Assembly: GCA_902490405.1 (NCBI GenBank)
Contig: CABUDS010000019.1
Location: 1-41,624 of the forward strand
DNA length: 41,624 nucleotides
Direction of reading: 5' to 3'
From: an uncultured Collinsella sp.
Lineage (GTDB): Bacteria > Actinomycetota > Coriobacteriia > Coriobacteriales > Coriobacteriaceae
The notes beneath the pieces are model-generated. The model was not told where the DNA came from. It searched no databases and was given only the letters and a program-made list of their open reading frames with translations. Numbering within the stretch: position 1 is the stretch's first letter; each line of letters opens with the position of its first letter. Shown one piece after another: positions 1 to 10,457 of this stretch. The position numbers were made by a program, and so were the translations under genes.

Positions 1-6
1 AACGTA

Positions 7-138
7 GGGCCCGTGCTGGCCTTAGTTTTCAGAACAGTCCGCAGACCAGGAAACCCGCTTATCCGCAGCTCCGAAGGAGCAGGATAAGGGGGTTTCCATG
101 GTCGAGGACGTTCTGAAAACTAAGTCCAGCACGGGCCC
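7..138. repeat. Long imperfect palindrome / giant hairpin (about 57 bp stem)
   Basis: Seen directly: the two halves pair almost end to end. The outer arms are 13 perfect pairs (7-19 with 126-138). After one mismatch come 15 perfect pairs (21-35 with 110-124). Shorter helices follow (37-40/106-109, 44-48/99-103, 49-56/90-97, 58-64/82-88, 68-72/76-80), closing on a GAA triloop. That is about 57 pairs over 132 nt. It begins 16 nt past the oppF stop codon. There is no T-run at either end, so it does not look like a simple intrinsic terminator. It could be a MITE-like palindromic element or a processed 3' hairpin of the opp mRNA; nothing in it looks coding. Confidence 0.8.
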
Positions 139-154
139 GAACGATAACAACCGA

Positions 155-1182
<1,028 letters not shown>

Positions 1183-1183
<1 letters not shown>

Positions 1184-2274
1184 TACGCCTCGCCTCCCTT
1201 CTTGGAATCCTTGCGCGTACGGGACGTCTCAGGAGCGTTCTTGAGGAACTCGGGGTCACCGGAGTAGTGGCACGCAGAGTAATGACCAGACTCGGTAACA
1301 ACGCGCTCGGGGCGCTGCTTGCGGCACTTGTCCGTCGCATAGGGGCAACGAGGAGAGAAGACGCAGCCCTCAGGCAAGTTCATGAGCGAAGGCGGGTTGC
1401 CGTGAATCGGCGTAAGCGGCTTCTTCTCTTCGATGGCCTGCTCCGGGATGGAGCGGATAAGGCCCCAGGTGTAGGGGTGGCGGCTCTCGTAGAAGATTTC
1501 CTCAGCAGTACCGAACTCGACAGGACGGCCGGCGTACATAACCATGATTTTGTCGGCCATATCGGCGACAACGCCCAGGTCATGGGTAATCATGATGATG
1601 GCGTTGCCGTTCTTCTCCTGCATTTCCTGCATAAGCTCAATAATCTGAGCCTGAATGGTAACGTCCAGGGCAGTTGTGGGCTCGTCGGCAATCAGAATAT
1701 CGGGATCACAGGCAAGGGCCATGGCGATCATGACGCGCTGACGCATACCGCCGGAGAACTGGTGCGGATACTCGTTGACGCGCTTCTCGGGCTCGGGGAT
1801 ACCAACAAGGTCCAAAAGCTCGGTGGCGCGCTTGAGCGCCTCCTGCTTGGAGTAGCCACGGTGCAGACGAAGGCCCTCGCCCACCTGCTTACCGATCTTA
1901 TAGACCGGGTTCAGGGAGGTCATAGGATCCTGGAAGATCATCGCGATATCGTTACCGCGAATGTGCTGCATCTCTTCCTCGGTCATCTCGAGGATAGAAC
2001 GACCGCGATAGCGAACGTCGCCGCCCTCAATCTTTCCCGGAGGCATCGAGATAAGGCCCATGATGGTCATGGCGGTCACGGATTTACCAGAGCCGGACTC
2101 ACCGACGACACCCAGGGTCTCACCGCGATCGAGCGTGTAGGACACACCGTCGACAGCGCGAACAACGCCATCTTCGGTGTGGAAATACATCTTAAGGTCA
2201 TCGACCTCGAGCAGATGCTGGCCCTCGGGAACCGGCTGGTCCTTCAGGTCCACATAGTTCTTGTTCTTCTTCAT
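1183..2274 (-). CDS. oppD: Oligopeptide ABC transporter ATP-binding protein, OppD type
   Basis: First ATPase of the importer (363 aa), on the inner face of the membrane. Visible: Walker A GESGSGKS near residues 58-65, signature FSGGMRQR, Walker B ILIADEPTTALD, and the C-terminal oligo_HPY region with CVFSPRC, a further Cys in DKC, and SACHY. These four cysteines match the pattern proposed to hold an Fe-S cluster in DppD-type ATPases. The start is the ATG 2 nt past the oppC stop, with an AAGGA motif inside the end of oppC. Length is normal for OppD. The partner ATPase is OppF immediately downstream. Confidence 0.93.
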
Positions 2275-2276
2275 CC

Positions 2277-3212
2277 TTATGCGTCCTTCATCTTGACGTC
2301 GAGGGCATCGCGCAGACCGTCACCCAGCAGGGTGAAGGCGAGCACCGTCGAAAGAATTGCCAGACCGGGCATGATCATCATCCAGGGAGCAGTCAGAAGA
2401 TACTGCTGACCGTCCTGAATCATGGAGCCCCACGAAGGCGTAGGCGGGATAACGCCCATGCCGAGGAAGGACAGAGCGGACTCGGTCAGAATGGCGCCAC
2501 CAATGTTCATGGTCGCGTAGACCACGATAGAAGCAACGGAGTTCGGGAAGATATGGCGCATAACGATACGGGCATCGGATGCACCCATAGCGCGAGCGGC
2601 GTCAACATAGTCGTTCTCTTTGACCGTCAGGATCGCGGATCGGAAGACGCGCGCAATCGAAGGCCAGCCGAGAATGCCGATGGCGATAAAGACGTTCTGA
2701 AGACCACGACCGATAACGGCAATCATGGCAACAACGAACAGCACGTACGGGAACGCCAGGAAGATATCCGCACAGCGCATGATGATCGTATCCCAGATGC
2801 CGCCATAGAAACCGGCAAGGGCGCCCATGACCAGACCGATTACCGTGGATATGGCAGTGGCCATAATACCGACGGAAAGCGAAACGCGTGCACCGTAGAT
2901 AACACGGACGAGAATATCGCGGCCAAGAGAGTCGGTGCCAAACGGGTGCTCGGCACACGGAGCCAGCAGCGAGGTCTCGGCCATGGTAGTCGAGTCGGAA
3001 GCCGTCGGCGAACCGAGCCAGGGCTGAGCCCACAGATCGGCGGTCAGGGCGACCACAACGACGATGACGATCCAGCAGACACCGATAACGGCGAGCTTGT
3101 TCTTACGAAGACGCTTAAAAGCGTCGCCCCACAGCGTGCGGGACTTGGCGGGAGCAGATGCGGCCTTGGTGGCGGTAGCCTGCTCCTGAGACTGAGAATC
3201 AGTTTCCTGCAT
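2277..3212 (-). CDS. oppC: Oligopeptide ABC transporter permease, OppC type
   Basis: Inner-membrane permease (311 aa). A hydrophilic Gln/Ala-rich N-terminus (1-38) precedes the first membrane helix (about 40-58). An external loop contains the conserved FGTDSLGRDI segment (91-100), and four or five further helices follow. The cytoplasmic EAA loop, which docks on the ATPases, is visible at about 201-222 (DYVDAARAMGAS and following residues). The start is supported by AAGGGAGG 8-9 nt upstream of the ATG. The gene lies 14 nt after oppB and 2 nt before oppD, so it is part of one operon. Confidence 0.92.
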   Translation of the reverse strand: MQETDSQSQEQATATKAASAPAKSRTLWGDAFKRLRKNKLAVIGVCWIVIVVVVALTADLWAQPWLGSPTASDSTTMAETSLLAPCAEHPFGTDSLGRDILVRVIYGARVSLSVGIMATAISTVIGLVMGALAGFYGGIWDTIIMRCADIFLAFPYVLFVVAMIAVIGRGLQNVFIAIGILGWPSIARVFRSAILTVKENDYVDAARAMGASDARIVMRHIFPNSVASIVVYATMNIGGAILTESALSFLGMGVIPPTPSWGSMIQDGQQYLLTAPWMMIMPGLAILSTVLAFTLLGDGLRDALDVKMKDA

Positions 3213-3226
3213 GAGACGTACCTCCC

Positions 3227-4264
3227 TTAGGCCTTATCCGACGGACCGCCAAGGCGGATGCGCGGGTCGAGGAATGCATAGCTAATGTCGACGAGCAGGT
3301 TGATCACCATAACGACGACAACGATGAGCGTAACGCCGCCCATAACGATGGGCCAGTCGCGCATGCTAATGGCGCGGTAGACCTCGAAGCCGATGCCGGG
3401 CCAGTTAAAGACCGTCTCGGTCAGGATGGCGCCCGAAAGCATGCCTCCGAAGTCGACACCAATATAGGTAACGACGGGGATGAGCGCATTCTTAAGCGCA
3501 TGCTTGACGATGATCGCGCGATTGGAGAGACCCTTGGCCTTTGCCGTGCGGATGTAATCCTGGTTCATGACGTCGAGCAGCTGCGAGCGCATGATGCGGG
3601 CAGCATAGGCGGTCGAAACCGAAGCCAGCGTAATGGTCGGAAGCACATAGTGCATCCAATCCTGATACTGAGAGCTGGAGCCGCCGGCACCCGAGATCGG
3701 CATGGAGAATGCGCCGCCGGTGGCATCCTTAAGGATGACGCCAAAGAACAGCTGCAGCAGCATACCGAGCCAGAAAGCAGGGACGGCAACGAGGATCGAC
3801 GTGGTGAGCGTAACCAAAATATCCCAGAAGGAATAACGCTTGACCGCCGAAATAATACCCGCACCGATACCCATGATTGCCTCGAGCACGATAGCGCACG
3901 CGGCAAGTTTGACCGTATACGGATACTTCTGGGCAAAGATTTCCGTAACCGGCAGCTTGCGCTGGTACGAATTGCCCAGATCGCCATGAAGCAGACCGTT
4001 CATGTAATACAAATAACGGTCCACGAGCGACGTTTGAACGGGATCGCCGTTCTCGTCAAGGATCGCGTTGCCGTCCTCGTCCGACTGGACCAGGTGATAG
4101 CGCACGCGAAGCTGAAGCTCCACCTCGGGGGACAGAGCCTTGTCTCCACCGATCAGCTTGATCGGGTCTCCCGGCACGATATTCTGGAGGGCGAACAGAA
4201 TCAGCGTAACGCCCAAAAATACCGGGATGAACTGAAGCACACGTTTAACGATGTACTTACCCAT
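3227..4264 (-). CDS. oppB: Oligopeptide ABC transporter permease, OppB type
   Basis: Inner-membrane permease (345 aa) that heterodimerises with OppC. The N-terminus MGKYIVKRVLQFIPV leads straight into helix 1, followed by the family motif VPGDP. A large external loop carries the usual YLYYMNGLLHGDLGNS segment. The EAA loop is DYIRTAKAKGLSNRAI and the C-terminus is the typical NLLVDISYAFLDPRIR. An AGGGGAG motif lies just upstream of the ATG. An intercistronic hairpin (4295-4324) separates it from oppA, probably setting the ratio of binding protein to permease. Confidence 0.93.
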   Translation of the reverse strand: MGKYIVKRVLQFIPVFLGVTLILFALQNIVPGDPIKLIGGDKALSPEVELQLRVRYHLVQSDEDGNAILDENGDPVQTSLVDRYLYYMNGLLHGDLGNSYQRKLPVTEIFAQKYPYTVKLAACAIVLEAIMGIGAGIISAVKRYSFWDILVTLTTSILVAVPAFWLGMLLQLFFGVILKDATGGAFSMPISGAGGSSSQYQDWMHYVLPTITLASVSTAYAARIMRSQLLDVMNQDYIRTAKAKGLSNRAIIVKHALKNALIPVVTYIGVDFGGMLSGAILTETVFNWPGIGFEVYRAISMRDWPIVMGGVTLIVVVVMVINLLVDISYAFLDPRIRLGGPSDKA

Positions 4265-4294
4265 ACCACTCCCCTATCTAGGGATTAACCTAAA

Positions 4295-4324
4295 TGGGAT
4301 GCCGATCGCCAGACCGGCATCCCA
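4295..4324 (-). terminator. Intercistronic hairpin between oppA and oppB
   Basis: Perfect 10-bp stem (TGGGATGCCG with CGGCATCCCA) around a 10-nt loop, 97 nt past the oppA stop and 30 nt before the oppB start. On the minus strand it is followed by CATTTAGG, a poor U-tract. It is more likely a partial terminator or 3' mRNA stabiliser for oppA than a full stop. Confidence 0.6.
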
Positions 4325-4421
4325 AAATTACCATCAGCCAGTTTACCCCAGGTTAGGGAGAACTGTATGTTTCCCATGAGGTCTACGTAAATACTTGACC
4401 CTCACGGAAGCTGCAAAACCC

Positions 4422-6098
4422 TTAGGCGAGCTCGGCGGTACCCAGATCGGCGTGCTTCTGCGGATCGACATAGAGATGCTTGACGCGATCGGAGCCAGCG
4501 ATGGTGTGCGTGTAGAACATCACCGGGATAACCGGGCAGTCAGCAGCGACCATGGCGTCGGCCTCCCGCATCTTGGCGATGCGCTCGTCGTCGTCAACCG
4601 TGGTGCGGGCCTCGTCGACCTTGGCATCGAACTCGGGGTTGCTGTAACCGGAGCGGTTGTCGCCACCGAGGGAGTCGGAGTGGAACAGCGGGTACAGGAA
4701 GTTGTCCATGATCGGGTAATCGGCGATCCAGCCCAGACGGCCGAACTGATAGTTGAAGTTCTGATACTGCTCGAGCAGGGCAGACCACTCGGGAGTATCG
4801 GAGACGGCGGTGACGCCCACCTTGGCGAGGTCGCCGATGATGGACTCCATGATCTCCTTGTGGCCACCGTCCTGGTTGTAGGACAGGGTCACATTGATGC
4901 CACGATCGCCGTTAGCGCCAGCGGGAGCGACCTTGTCGAGGTACTCATTAGCCTTGTCGACGTCATAGGCACAGAACTCCCATGCGCCCTCCTTGTAGCC
5001 GGCGATTCCCGGAGGAACGATGCCGTCGGCGGGGGTACGGGTACCCTTGAAGATGGTCTTGCAGATGGCCTCACGGTTGATGGCCAGGGAAATGCCCCTG
5101 CGCAGGTCGGCGTTATTGAACGGCTCGGCCGTGTTGTTGCAGGTCAGATAGTACGTGGAAGGCTCGGCACCGAGCAGCATATGCTCGCCGTCACCCATGG
5201 TGTAGCCGTCCTTGGACTCGCCACGGTCCTTCTTGGCGGCGTCGATCTGAGCAACGGGAACGTCGCAGACATCGAGGTTACCGGCCTGGAACTCCTTGTA
5301 AGCGGTCTCCATGTCCTTGATGACCTGGAAGTGGATGCCATCGATCTTGGCCTTGTCGCCATAGTAATCGTCGAACTTCTTGAGGTTGATTTCCTGACCA
5401 TCCTCCCACTTGCCGTCCATCATGAACGGGCCGTTACCGATCGGGGCAAGGTAGAAGCTCTTGACATCGGACTCGGCGCACTCGGGAACCGGGGACAGAG
5501 CCGGGTGAGAGGCGACGAAGGGGAAGTCGGCGTAAGCGGAAGACAGCTTGACGACGAGGGTCTCATCGTCGGGGCAAGTAACACCGCTGAGCTCGGTAGC
5601 GTTGCCGGCAAGCAGATCGTCATAGCCCTCAACCATGGAAAGGTGATAGGAGACCTCGGAAGGACCATACTCGGTGGCGATGGCCGACTTGGTGTTGACT
5701 AGACGCTCCCAACCGAGCTTGAAGGACTTGGAGGTAACGTCGTCGCCGTTGTGGAACTTAGCCTTCTTGATCTTGAAGGTGAACTCGGTGGCGTCGTCGT
5801 TAGCCTCAAAGGACTCGCAAGCCAGCGGAACGATCTCGCCCTTCTCGGGGTCGTACTCCGTCAGAGCGTCGAAGAGCTGGTACTCGACCTGAGTGCCCTG
5901 ATCCTCCTGGACGTTGTAGGGGTCGATGCAGACCGGGTTGTTGATGTAGAAGTTCAGCGTCGAACCGGACTCAGAACCGGAAGCGTCGCCGCCCTTCTTG
6001 CCGCATGCGGCAAGAAAAGCCATGGAGCTCGCAGCGAGGGTGCCGCCAACAAAGGCGCGACGACCCATAACGGGCTGGTGGAACATAGAATCAGCCAT
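4422..6098 (-). CDS. oppA: Oligopeptide-binding lipoprotein, SBP_bac_5 family (OppA type)
   Basis: Extracytoplasmic solute-binding protein (558 aa) that delivers substrate to OppBC. The start is the ATG at 6098 because AAGGAGG lies just upstream; the open frame runs further but has no such site. The signal peptide has twin arginines (RRAF at 13-16), a hydrophobic stretch, and a lipobox ending in Cys32 (LAAC). It is therefore a lipoprotein possibly exported by Tat. The mature protein has family-5 features: an FEFTFKIKKAKFHNGDDVT-like strand, a GNGPFMMDGKW segment, and a NADLRRGISLAINRE helix. The real ligand is unknown. Confidence 0.9.
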   Translation of the reverse strand: MADSMFHQPVMGRRAFVGGTLAASSMAFLAACGKKGGDASGSESGSTLNFYINNPVCIDPYNVQEDQGTQVEYQLFDALTEYDPEKGEIVPLACESFEANDDATEFTFKIKKAKFHNGDDVTSKSFKLGWERLVNTKSAIATEYGPSEVSYHLSMVEGYDDLLAGNATELSGVTCPDDETLVVKLSSAYADFPFVASHPALSPVPECAESDVKSFYLAPIGNGPFMMDGKWEDGQEINLKKFDDYYGDKAKIDGIHFQVIKDMETAYKEFQAGNLDVCDVPVAQIDAAKKDRGESKDGYTMGDGEHMLLGAEPSTYYLTCNNTAEPFNNADLRRGISLAINREAICKTIFKGTRTPADGIVPPGIAGYKEGAWEFCAYDVDKANEYLDKVAPAGANGDRGINVTLSYNQDGGHKEIMESIIGDLAKVGVTAVSDTPEWSALLEQYQNFNYQFGRLGWIADYPIMDNFLYPLFHSDSLGGDNRSGYSNPEFDAKVDEARTTVDDDERIAKMREADAMVAADCPVIPVMFYTHTIAGSDRVKHLYVDPQKHADLGTAELA

Positions 6099-6194
6099 GC
6101 CATCCTCCTTATGAGATAGGACAAAGTGAATTCGGCCGGGCAACGTCGAGACAGCCCAATCGAACCATTCAAACGCGGTCCGCTGTTATGGCTG

Positions 6195-6223
6195 GTTATG
6201 CAATGCGGGCCAACGTTTTGCAA
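6195..6223 (-). promoter_or_regulatory. Candidate promoter for the opp operon
   Basis: On the minus strand, TTGCAA (6218-6223) and CATAAC (6195-6200) are separated by 17 nt, about 95 nt before the oppA start codon. The spacer begins AACGTT, giving AAAACGTT across the -35 junction; the same octamer occurs upstream of gap and of the second transporter. The match to consensus is only fair. I see nothing else definite in 6099-6335. Confidence 0.3.
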
Positions 6224-6335
6224 TACAGTAGCGCATTTTATGCACAATTTGGCGCTGATTCCGGTTAACGGTCGAGAATTTCTTTAGTTGGGCGAAGTAT
6301 GTGGGGATATTTTGGCTCTGTTACAAGTCTGTAAA

Positions 6336-6366
6336 CAAAAAGGGCCCCGCACATGCGGGACCCCTT
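6336..6366 (-). terminator. Intrinsic terminator of secG
   Basis: On the minus strand, GGGTCCCGCA and TGCGGGGCCC form a strong stem with a minimal loop, followed directly by TTTTTG. It starts 22 nt past the secG stop codon and separates the glycolytic/secG genes from the opp operon. Confidence 0.85.
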
Positions 6367-6388
6367 ACAAACGTATATACGCCGATGC

Positions 6389-6643
6389 TTAGTAGCCGAC
6401 GATGCCCTGCGGGAAGAAAAACATGCACAGAACGACACACACGGCAAAAACGACGGCCATAATTACCGTCAGGCGATCGAGGTTCTGCTCCATGACGCCC
6501 GTGGCAGAGCTGGAGTTATACAGCGAGCTAGCGATCATATCCGAAACGCCGGTGCCCTTACCGGAATGCATCAGAACGAGAATCGTCAGCGCCACGGCAG
6601 AAACAGCCCAAACGACAAACAGAAGAATCTGGAACGGACCCAT
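6389..6643 (-). CDS. secG: Preprotein translocase subunit SecG
   Basis: Small membrane subunit (84 aa) of the SecYEG channel that assists SecA-driven export. Visible: an N-terminal helix (about 4-24), a short conserved loop with HSGKGTGVSD, then a segment ending in NLDRLT and a second helix (about 57-77). Length and two-helix topology are typical. AAGGAG sits 7 nt before the ATG. It follows the glycolytic genes, as it does in many Gram-positive genomes, but with its own terminator behind it and the gpmI terminator in front. Confidence 0.93.
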   Translation of the reverse strand: MGPFQILLFVVWAVSAVALTILVLMHSGKGTGVSDMIASSLYNSSSATGVMEQNLDRLTVIMAVVFAVCVVLCMFFFPQGIVGY

Positions 6644-6709
6644 AGATAAGCTCCTTAATAGAACAATTCAAACTCCAGTACTGTACCACAACCTTCAACA
6701 CTCCCCCAC

Positions 6710-6740
6710 CTGCCATTTAGGGACGGGGTAGAAATGGCAG
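6710..6740. repeat. Perfect 9-bp inverted repeat, REP-like unit
   Basis: CTGCCATTT (6710-6718) and AAATGGCAG (6732-6740) flank a 13-nt GC-rich centre containing GGGACGGGGT. It lies between the gpmI terminator and secG, without a T-tract. It resembles dispersed palindromic intergenic units, but only one copy is in this window. It could alternatively be an operator for secG. Confidence 0.5.
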
Positions 6741-6747
6741 AAATACC

Positions 6748-6782
6748 AAAAAGGGGGTCGTCCGGTTGTGGACAACCCCCTT
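6748..6782 (-). terminator. Intrinsic terminator of gpmI
   Basis: On the minus strand, GGGGGTTGTCC pairs with GGACGACCCCC (11 pairs with one G-U), with a 6-nt loop and a TTTTT tail, 25 nt past the gpmI stop codon. Confidence 0.88.
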
Positions 6783-6807
6783 ACTAGAAAACGGTATTTG
6801 TTTTCTA

Positions 6808-8361
6808 TTAGGCCTCGGTGGCGAGCACGCGACCCGTCATCTCGGCGGAAGGCTCAATACCAGCCATGGTGAGCATGGTCGGAGCGATATCGGAAAGACG
6901 GCCGTCCTCGATACCGGTGAGTTTGGCCTTATCATCAACGATGATGAACGGCACGCGGTTGGTGGTGTGAGCCGTAAACGGATGCTTGGAACCGTCGGAA
7001 GCAACGTCAAACATGTGATCGGCGTTGCCATGGTCGGCGGTAATCAGCGCAAAGCCACCCTTGGCGAGAATCGCCGGGACAACCTTGGACAAAGCATCGT
7101 CAACAGCCTCGACGGCCTTAACGGCGGCGTCGAAGACACCGGTGTGACCAACCATGTCGCAGTTCGCGAAGTTCACGATGTAGAAATCAGCGCGCTCCTC
7201 GTTGATTGCGGCGACGAGCTTCTCGGTAACCTCGGGAGCGCTCATCTCGGGCTGCAGATCGTAGGTAGCGACCTTGGGAGAAGCGACGAGCACGCGCTCC
7301 TCGCCCTCCTTGGGCTCCTCGATGCCGCCGTTGAGGAAGAACGTCACGTGGGCGTACTTCTCGGTCTCGGCGGTGTGCAGCTGCTTCAGGCCATTGGCGG
7401 CGATAACGTCGGCCAGGACGTTCTCGGGGAACGTCTTGGGGAAGGCGACCTCGACGTCAAACGTCGGATCGTACTCGGTCATCGTCACAAAGTGCGAAAG
7501 CTTGATCTGCTCGCGCTCAAAGCCGTCGAACTCCTTGTCCGTGAACACGCGGGTCATCTGACGAGCGCGGTCGGGACGGAAGTTGAAGAAGATGGCCGCG
7601 TCGCCCTCGTGGATGCCCTCGTTGTGGGCAGCGAAGGGCTCGACGAACTCATCGCCGCGCGGATCCTTCTCGTAGTAGGCCTTGATACCGGCCACGGGGT
7701 CGGTATCGGCATCGGACGCGTTGACCATGACATCGTAGGCACGCTGGATGCGCTCCCAACGGTTATCGCGGTCCATAGCCCAATAACGGCCCGAAACGGT
7801 GGCAACGCGAGCGTCGCAACCGGTCTCCTCGGAGATCTTAGCCAGGAAGGCGCAGAACTCGCTCATGAAGCCGGCACCGGACTGCGGGTCGACATCGCGG
7901 CCATCCATAAAGGCGTGGACGCGAACGGTCTTGACGCCATGCTGGGCAGCCATCTTGACCAGGGCCTCGACGTGGTTCATGTGAGAATGAACGCCGCCGG
8001 GGCTCATAAGGCCCATGAGGTGGAGAGTCTTGCCGTCAGCCTTGACGTCGTCCATAGCCTTGACGAAGACCTCGTTCTTGGCGATAGAGCCGTCCTTGAT
8101 GGCATTGTTGATGCGCGAAAGCTCCTGGAACACGATGCGGCCGGCACCGATGTTGAGGTGGCCTACCTCGGAGTTGCCCATCTGACCGTCGGGAAGGCCC
8201 ACGTCCTCGCCCGAAGCACCGAGCGTGGTGTGGGGATACTGAGCGTACAGGCTATCAAGGAAGGGCGTCTTGGCAGCGGCGACGGCGTTCTCGCCATCGG
8301 CCGGAGCCAGGCCACAGCCGTCCATGATGATCAGAAGTGCAGGAAGATGACGCTGTGCCAT
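6808..8361 (-). CDS. gpmI: 2,3-bisphosphoglycerate-independent phosphoglycerate mutase
   Basis: Interconverts 3- and 2-phosphoglycerate in lower glycolysis, in the cytoplasm, with Mn2+ (517 aa, full length). It is of the alkaline-phosphatase superfamily: the N-terminus LIIMDGCGL supplies a metal-binding Asp, and NSEVGHLN carries the catalytic serine at Ser64. VHSHMNH and FMDGRDVDP follow in the phosphotransferase insert. The C-terminal ALITADHGNADHM and HTTNRVPF are the second metal site. The ATG lies 5 nt after the tpiA stop with AGGA close upstream, so it is co-translated with pgk-tpiA. Confidence 0.96.
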   Translation of the reverse strand: MAQRHLPALLIIMDGCGLAPADGENAVAAAKTPFLDSLYAQYPHTTLGASGEDVGLPDGQMGNSEVGHLNIGAGRIVFQELSRINNAIKDGSIAKNEVFVKAMDDVKADGKTLHLMGLMSPGGVHSHMNHVEALVKMAAQHGVKTVRVHAFMDGRDVDPQSGAGFMSEFCAFLAKISEETGCDARVATVSGRYWAMDRDNRWERIQRAYDVMVNASDADTDPVAGIKAYYEKDPRGDEFVEPFAAHNEGIHEGDAAIFFNFRPDRARQMTRVFTDKEFDGFEREQIKLSHFVTMTEYDPTFDVEVAFPKTFPENVLADVIAANGLKQLHTAETEKYAHVTFFLNGGIEEPKEGEERVLVASPKVATYDLQPEMSAPEVTEKLVAAINEERADFYIVNFANCDMVGHTGVFDAAVKAVEAVDDALSKVVPAILAKGGFALITADHGNADHMFDVASDGSKHPFTAHTTNRVPFIIVDDKAKLTGIEDGRLSDIAPTMLTMAGIEPSAEMTGRVLATEA

Positions 8362-8366
8362 ATGTC

Positions 8367-9126
8367 CTACTCGCCTGCCTTAACGACCATAGAGGCGAAG
8401 TCGGCAGCCTTGAGCGAAGCGCCGCCCACGAGGGCGCCGTCAACGTCGGGCTTGGCGACGAGCTCGGCGATGTTGCCGGGCTTCGCGGAACCGCCGTAGA
8501 GAACGCGGATGCCGTTGGCGAGCTCCTCGCCGAACATCTCCTTGAGGGTCTCACGGATAGCGCCGCAGACCTCCTGAGCGTCCTCGGCGGTAGCGGTCTT
8601 GCCGGTGCCGATAGCCCAGATGGGCTCGTAGGCGACAACGACCTGCTTGGGGCAAGTGATCTCGAGACCCTCGAGACCAGCCTTGACCTGGTTCACGACG
8701 TGCTCGACATAGGTGCCAGCCTCGCGGACCTCGAGGGACTCGCCGCAGCAGAAGACGGGAACAAGACCGGCGGCAACGAGGGCCTTGGCCTTCTTGTTCT
8801 GGTCCTCGTCGGTCTCATGGAAGTAGTCGCGACGCTCGGAGTGACCGATGATGCAGTAGGTGCAGCCAGCAGACTTGAGCATGTCGCAAGAGGACTCACC
8901 GGTGAAGGCACCCTTGGCCTCCCAGTACACGTTCTGTGCACCGAGGGCGATGGGGGCAGCCTGAATGCGGTCATGAACCGTGGTGATGTCAATGGTCGGA
9001 GGGCAGACGAGCACCTCGACGCCAGCCGGAACCTCGGGCAGAGCCTGAGCCAGCTCGTCGGCGAGCTTGGCGGCCTCGGCGACGTCGTTGTTCATCTTCC
9101 AGTTACCAGCGATAAGAAGAGTGCGA

Positions 9127-9134
<8 letters not shown>
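8367..9134 (-). CDS. tpiA: Triosephosphate isomerase
   Basis: Interconverts dihydroxyacetone phosphate and glyceraldehyde 3-phosphate (255 aa). Visible: N-terminal AGNWKMN with catalytic Lys13, IIGHSERR with the catalytic His, and VVAYEPIWAIGTGKTA with the catalytic Glu. The phosphate-binding VLYGGS lies near the C-terminus. The start at 9134 is chosen because the protein begins MPNRTLLIAGNWK as the family does. Its ATG lies inside the end of pgk, giving an 8-bp overlap (ATGCCTAA), so translation is probably coupled. A GGAGG motif sits inside pgk upstream of the start. Confidence 0.97.
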
Positions 9135-10317
<1,183 letters not shown>

Positions 10318-10340
10318 GTTTGCTTCTACCTTTCGTACGT

Positions 10341-10363
10341 GTCTGCCTCCCATTACGGCAGAC
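10341..10363 (-). promoter_or_regulatory. Small leader hairpin before pgk
   Basis: GTCTGCC and GGCAGAC (7 bp, 9-nt loop) lie between the gap terminator and the pgk start. No clear promoter is visible in the 55 bp between them. pgk-tpiA-gpmI may therefore depend on read-through of the gap terminator, with this hairpin marking a processed 5' end. This is inference. Confidence 0.4.
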
Positions 10364-10372
10364 GATTTCCTA

Positions 10373-10422
10373 TAAAAAGGGCGCGACCCTAGGGTGTAAG
10401 CCCTATAAGGCCGCGCCCTTCT
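10373..10422 (-). terminator. Terminator after gap
   Basis: On the minus strand an AAGGGCGCG arm pairs with CGCGCCCTT around a longer imperfect stem, followed by TTTTTATA. It lies 36 nt past the gap stop codon, between gap and pgk, so it should lower pgk-tpiA-gpmI expression relative to gap. Confidence 0.82.
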
Positions 10423-10457
10423 TTAGACGCTCAACGAGCTATTCGCTAAAAGCTAAA

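Noticed and set aside
1..145. AACG on both sides of the long palindrome as a transposition target duplication
   Set aside because: Four bases are too few, the repeat is not flush with the arms on the left side, and no transposase is present. Kept only as a remark.
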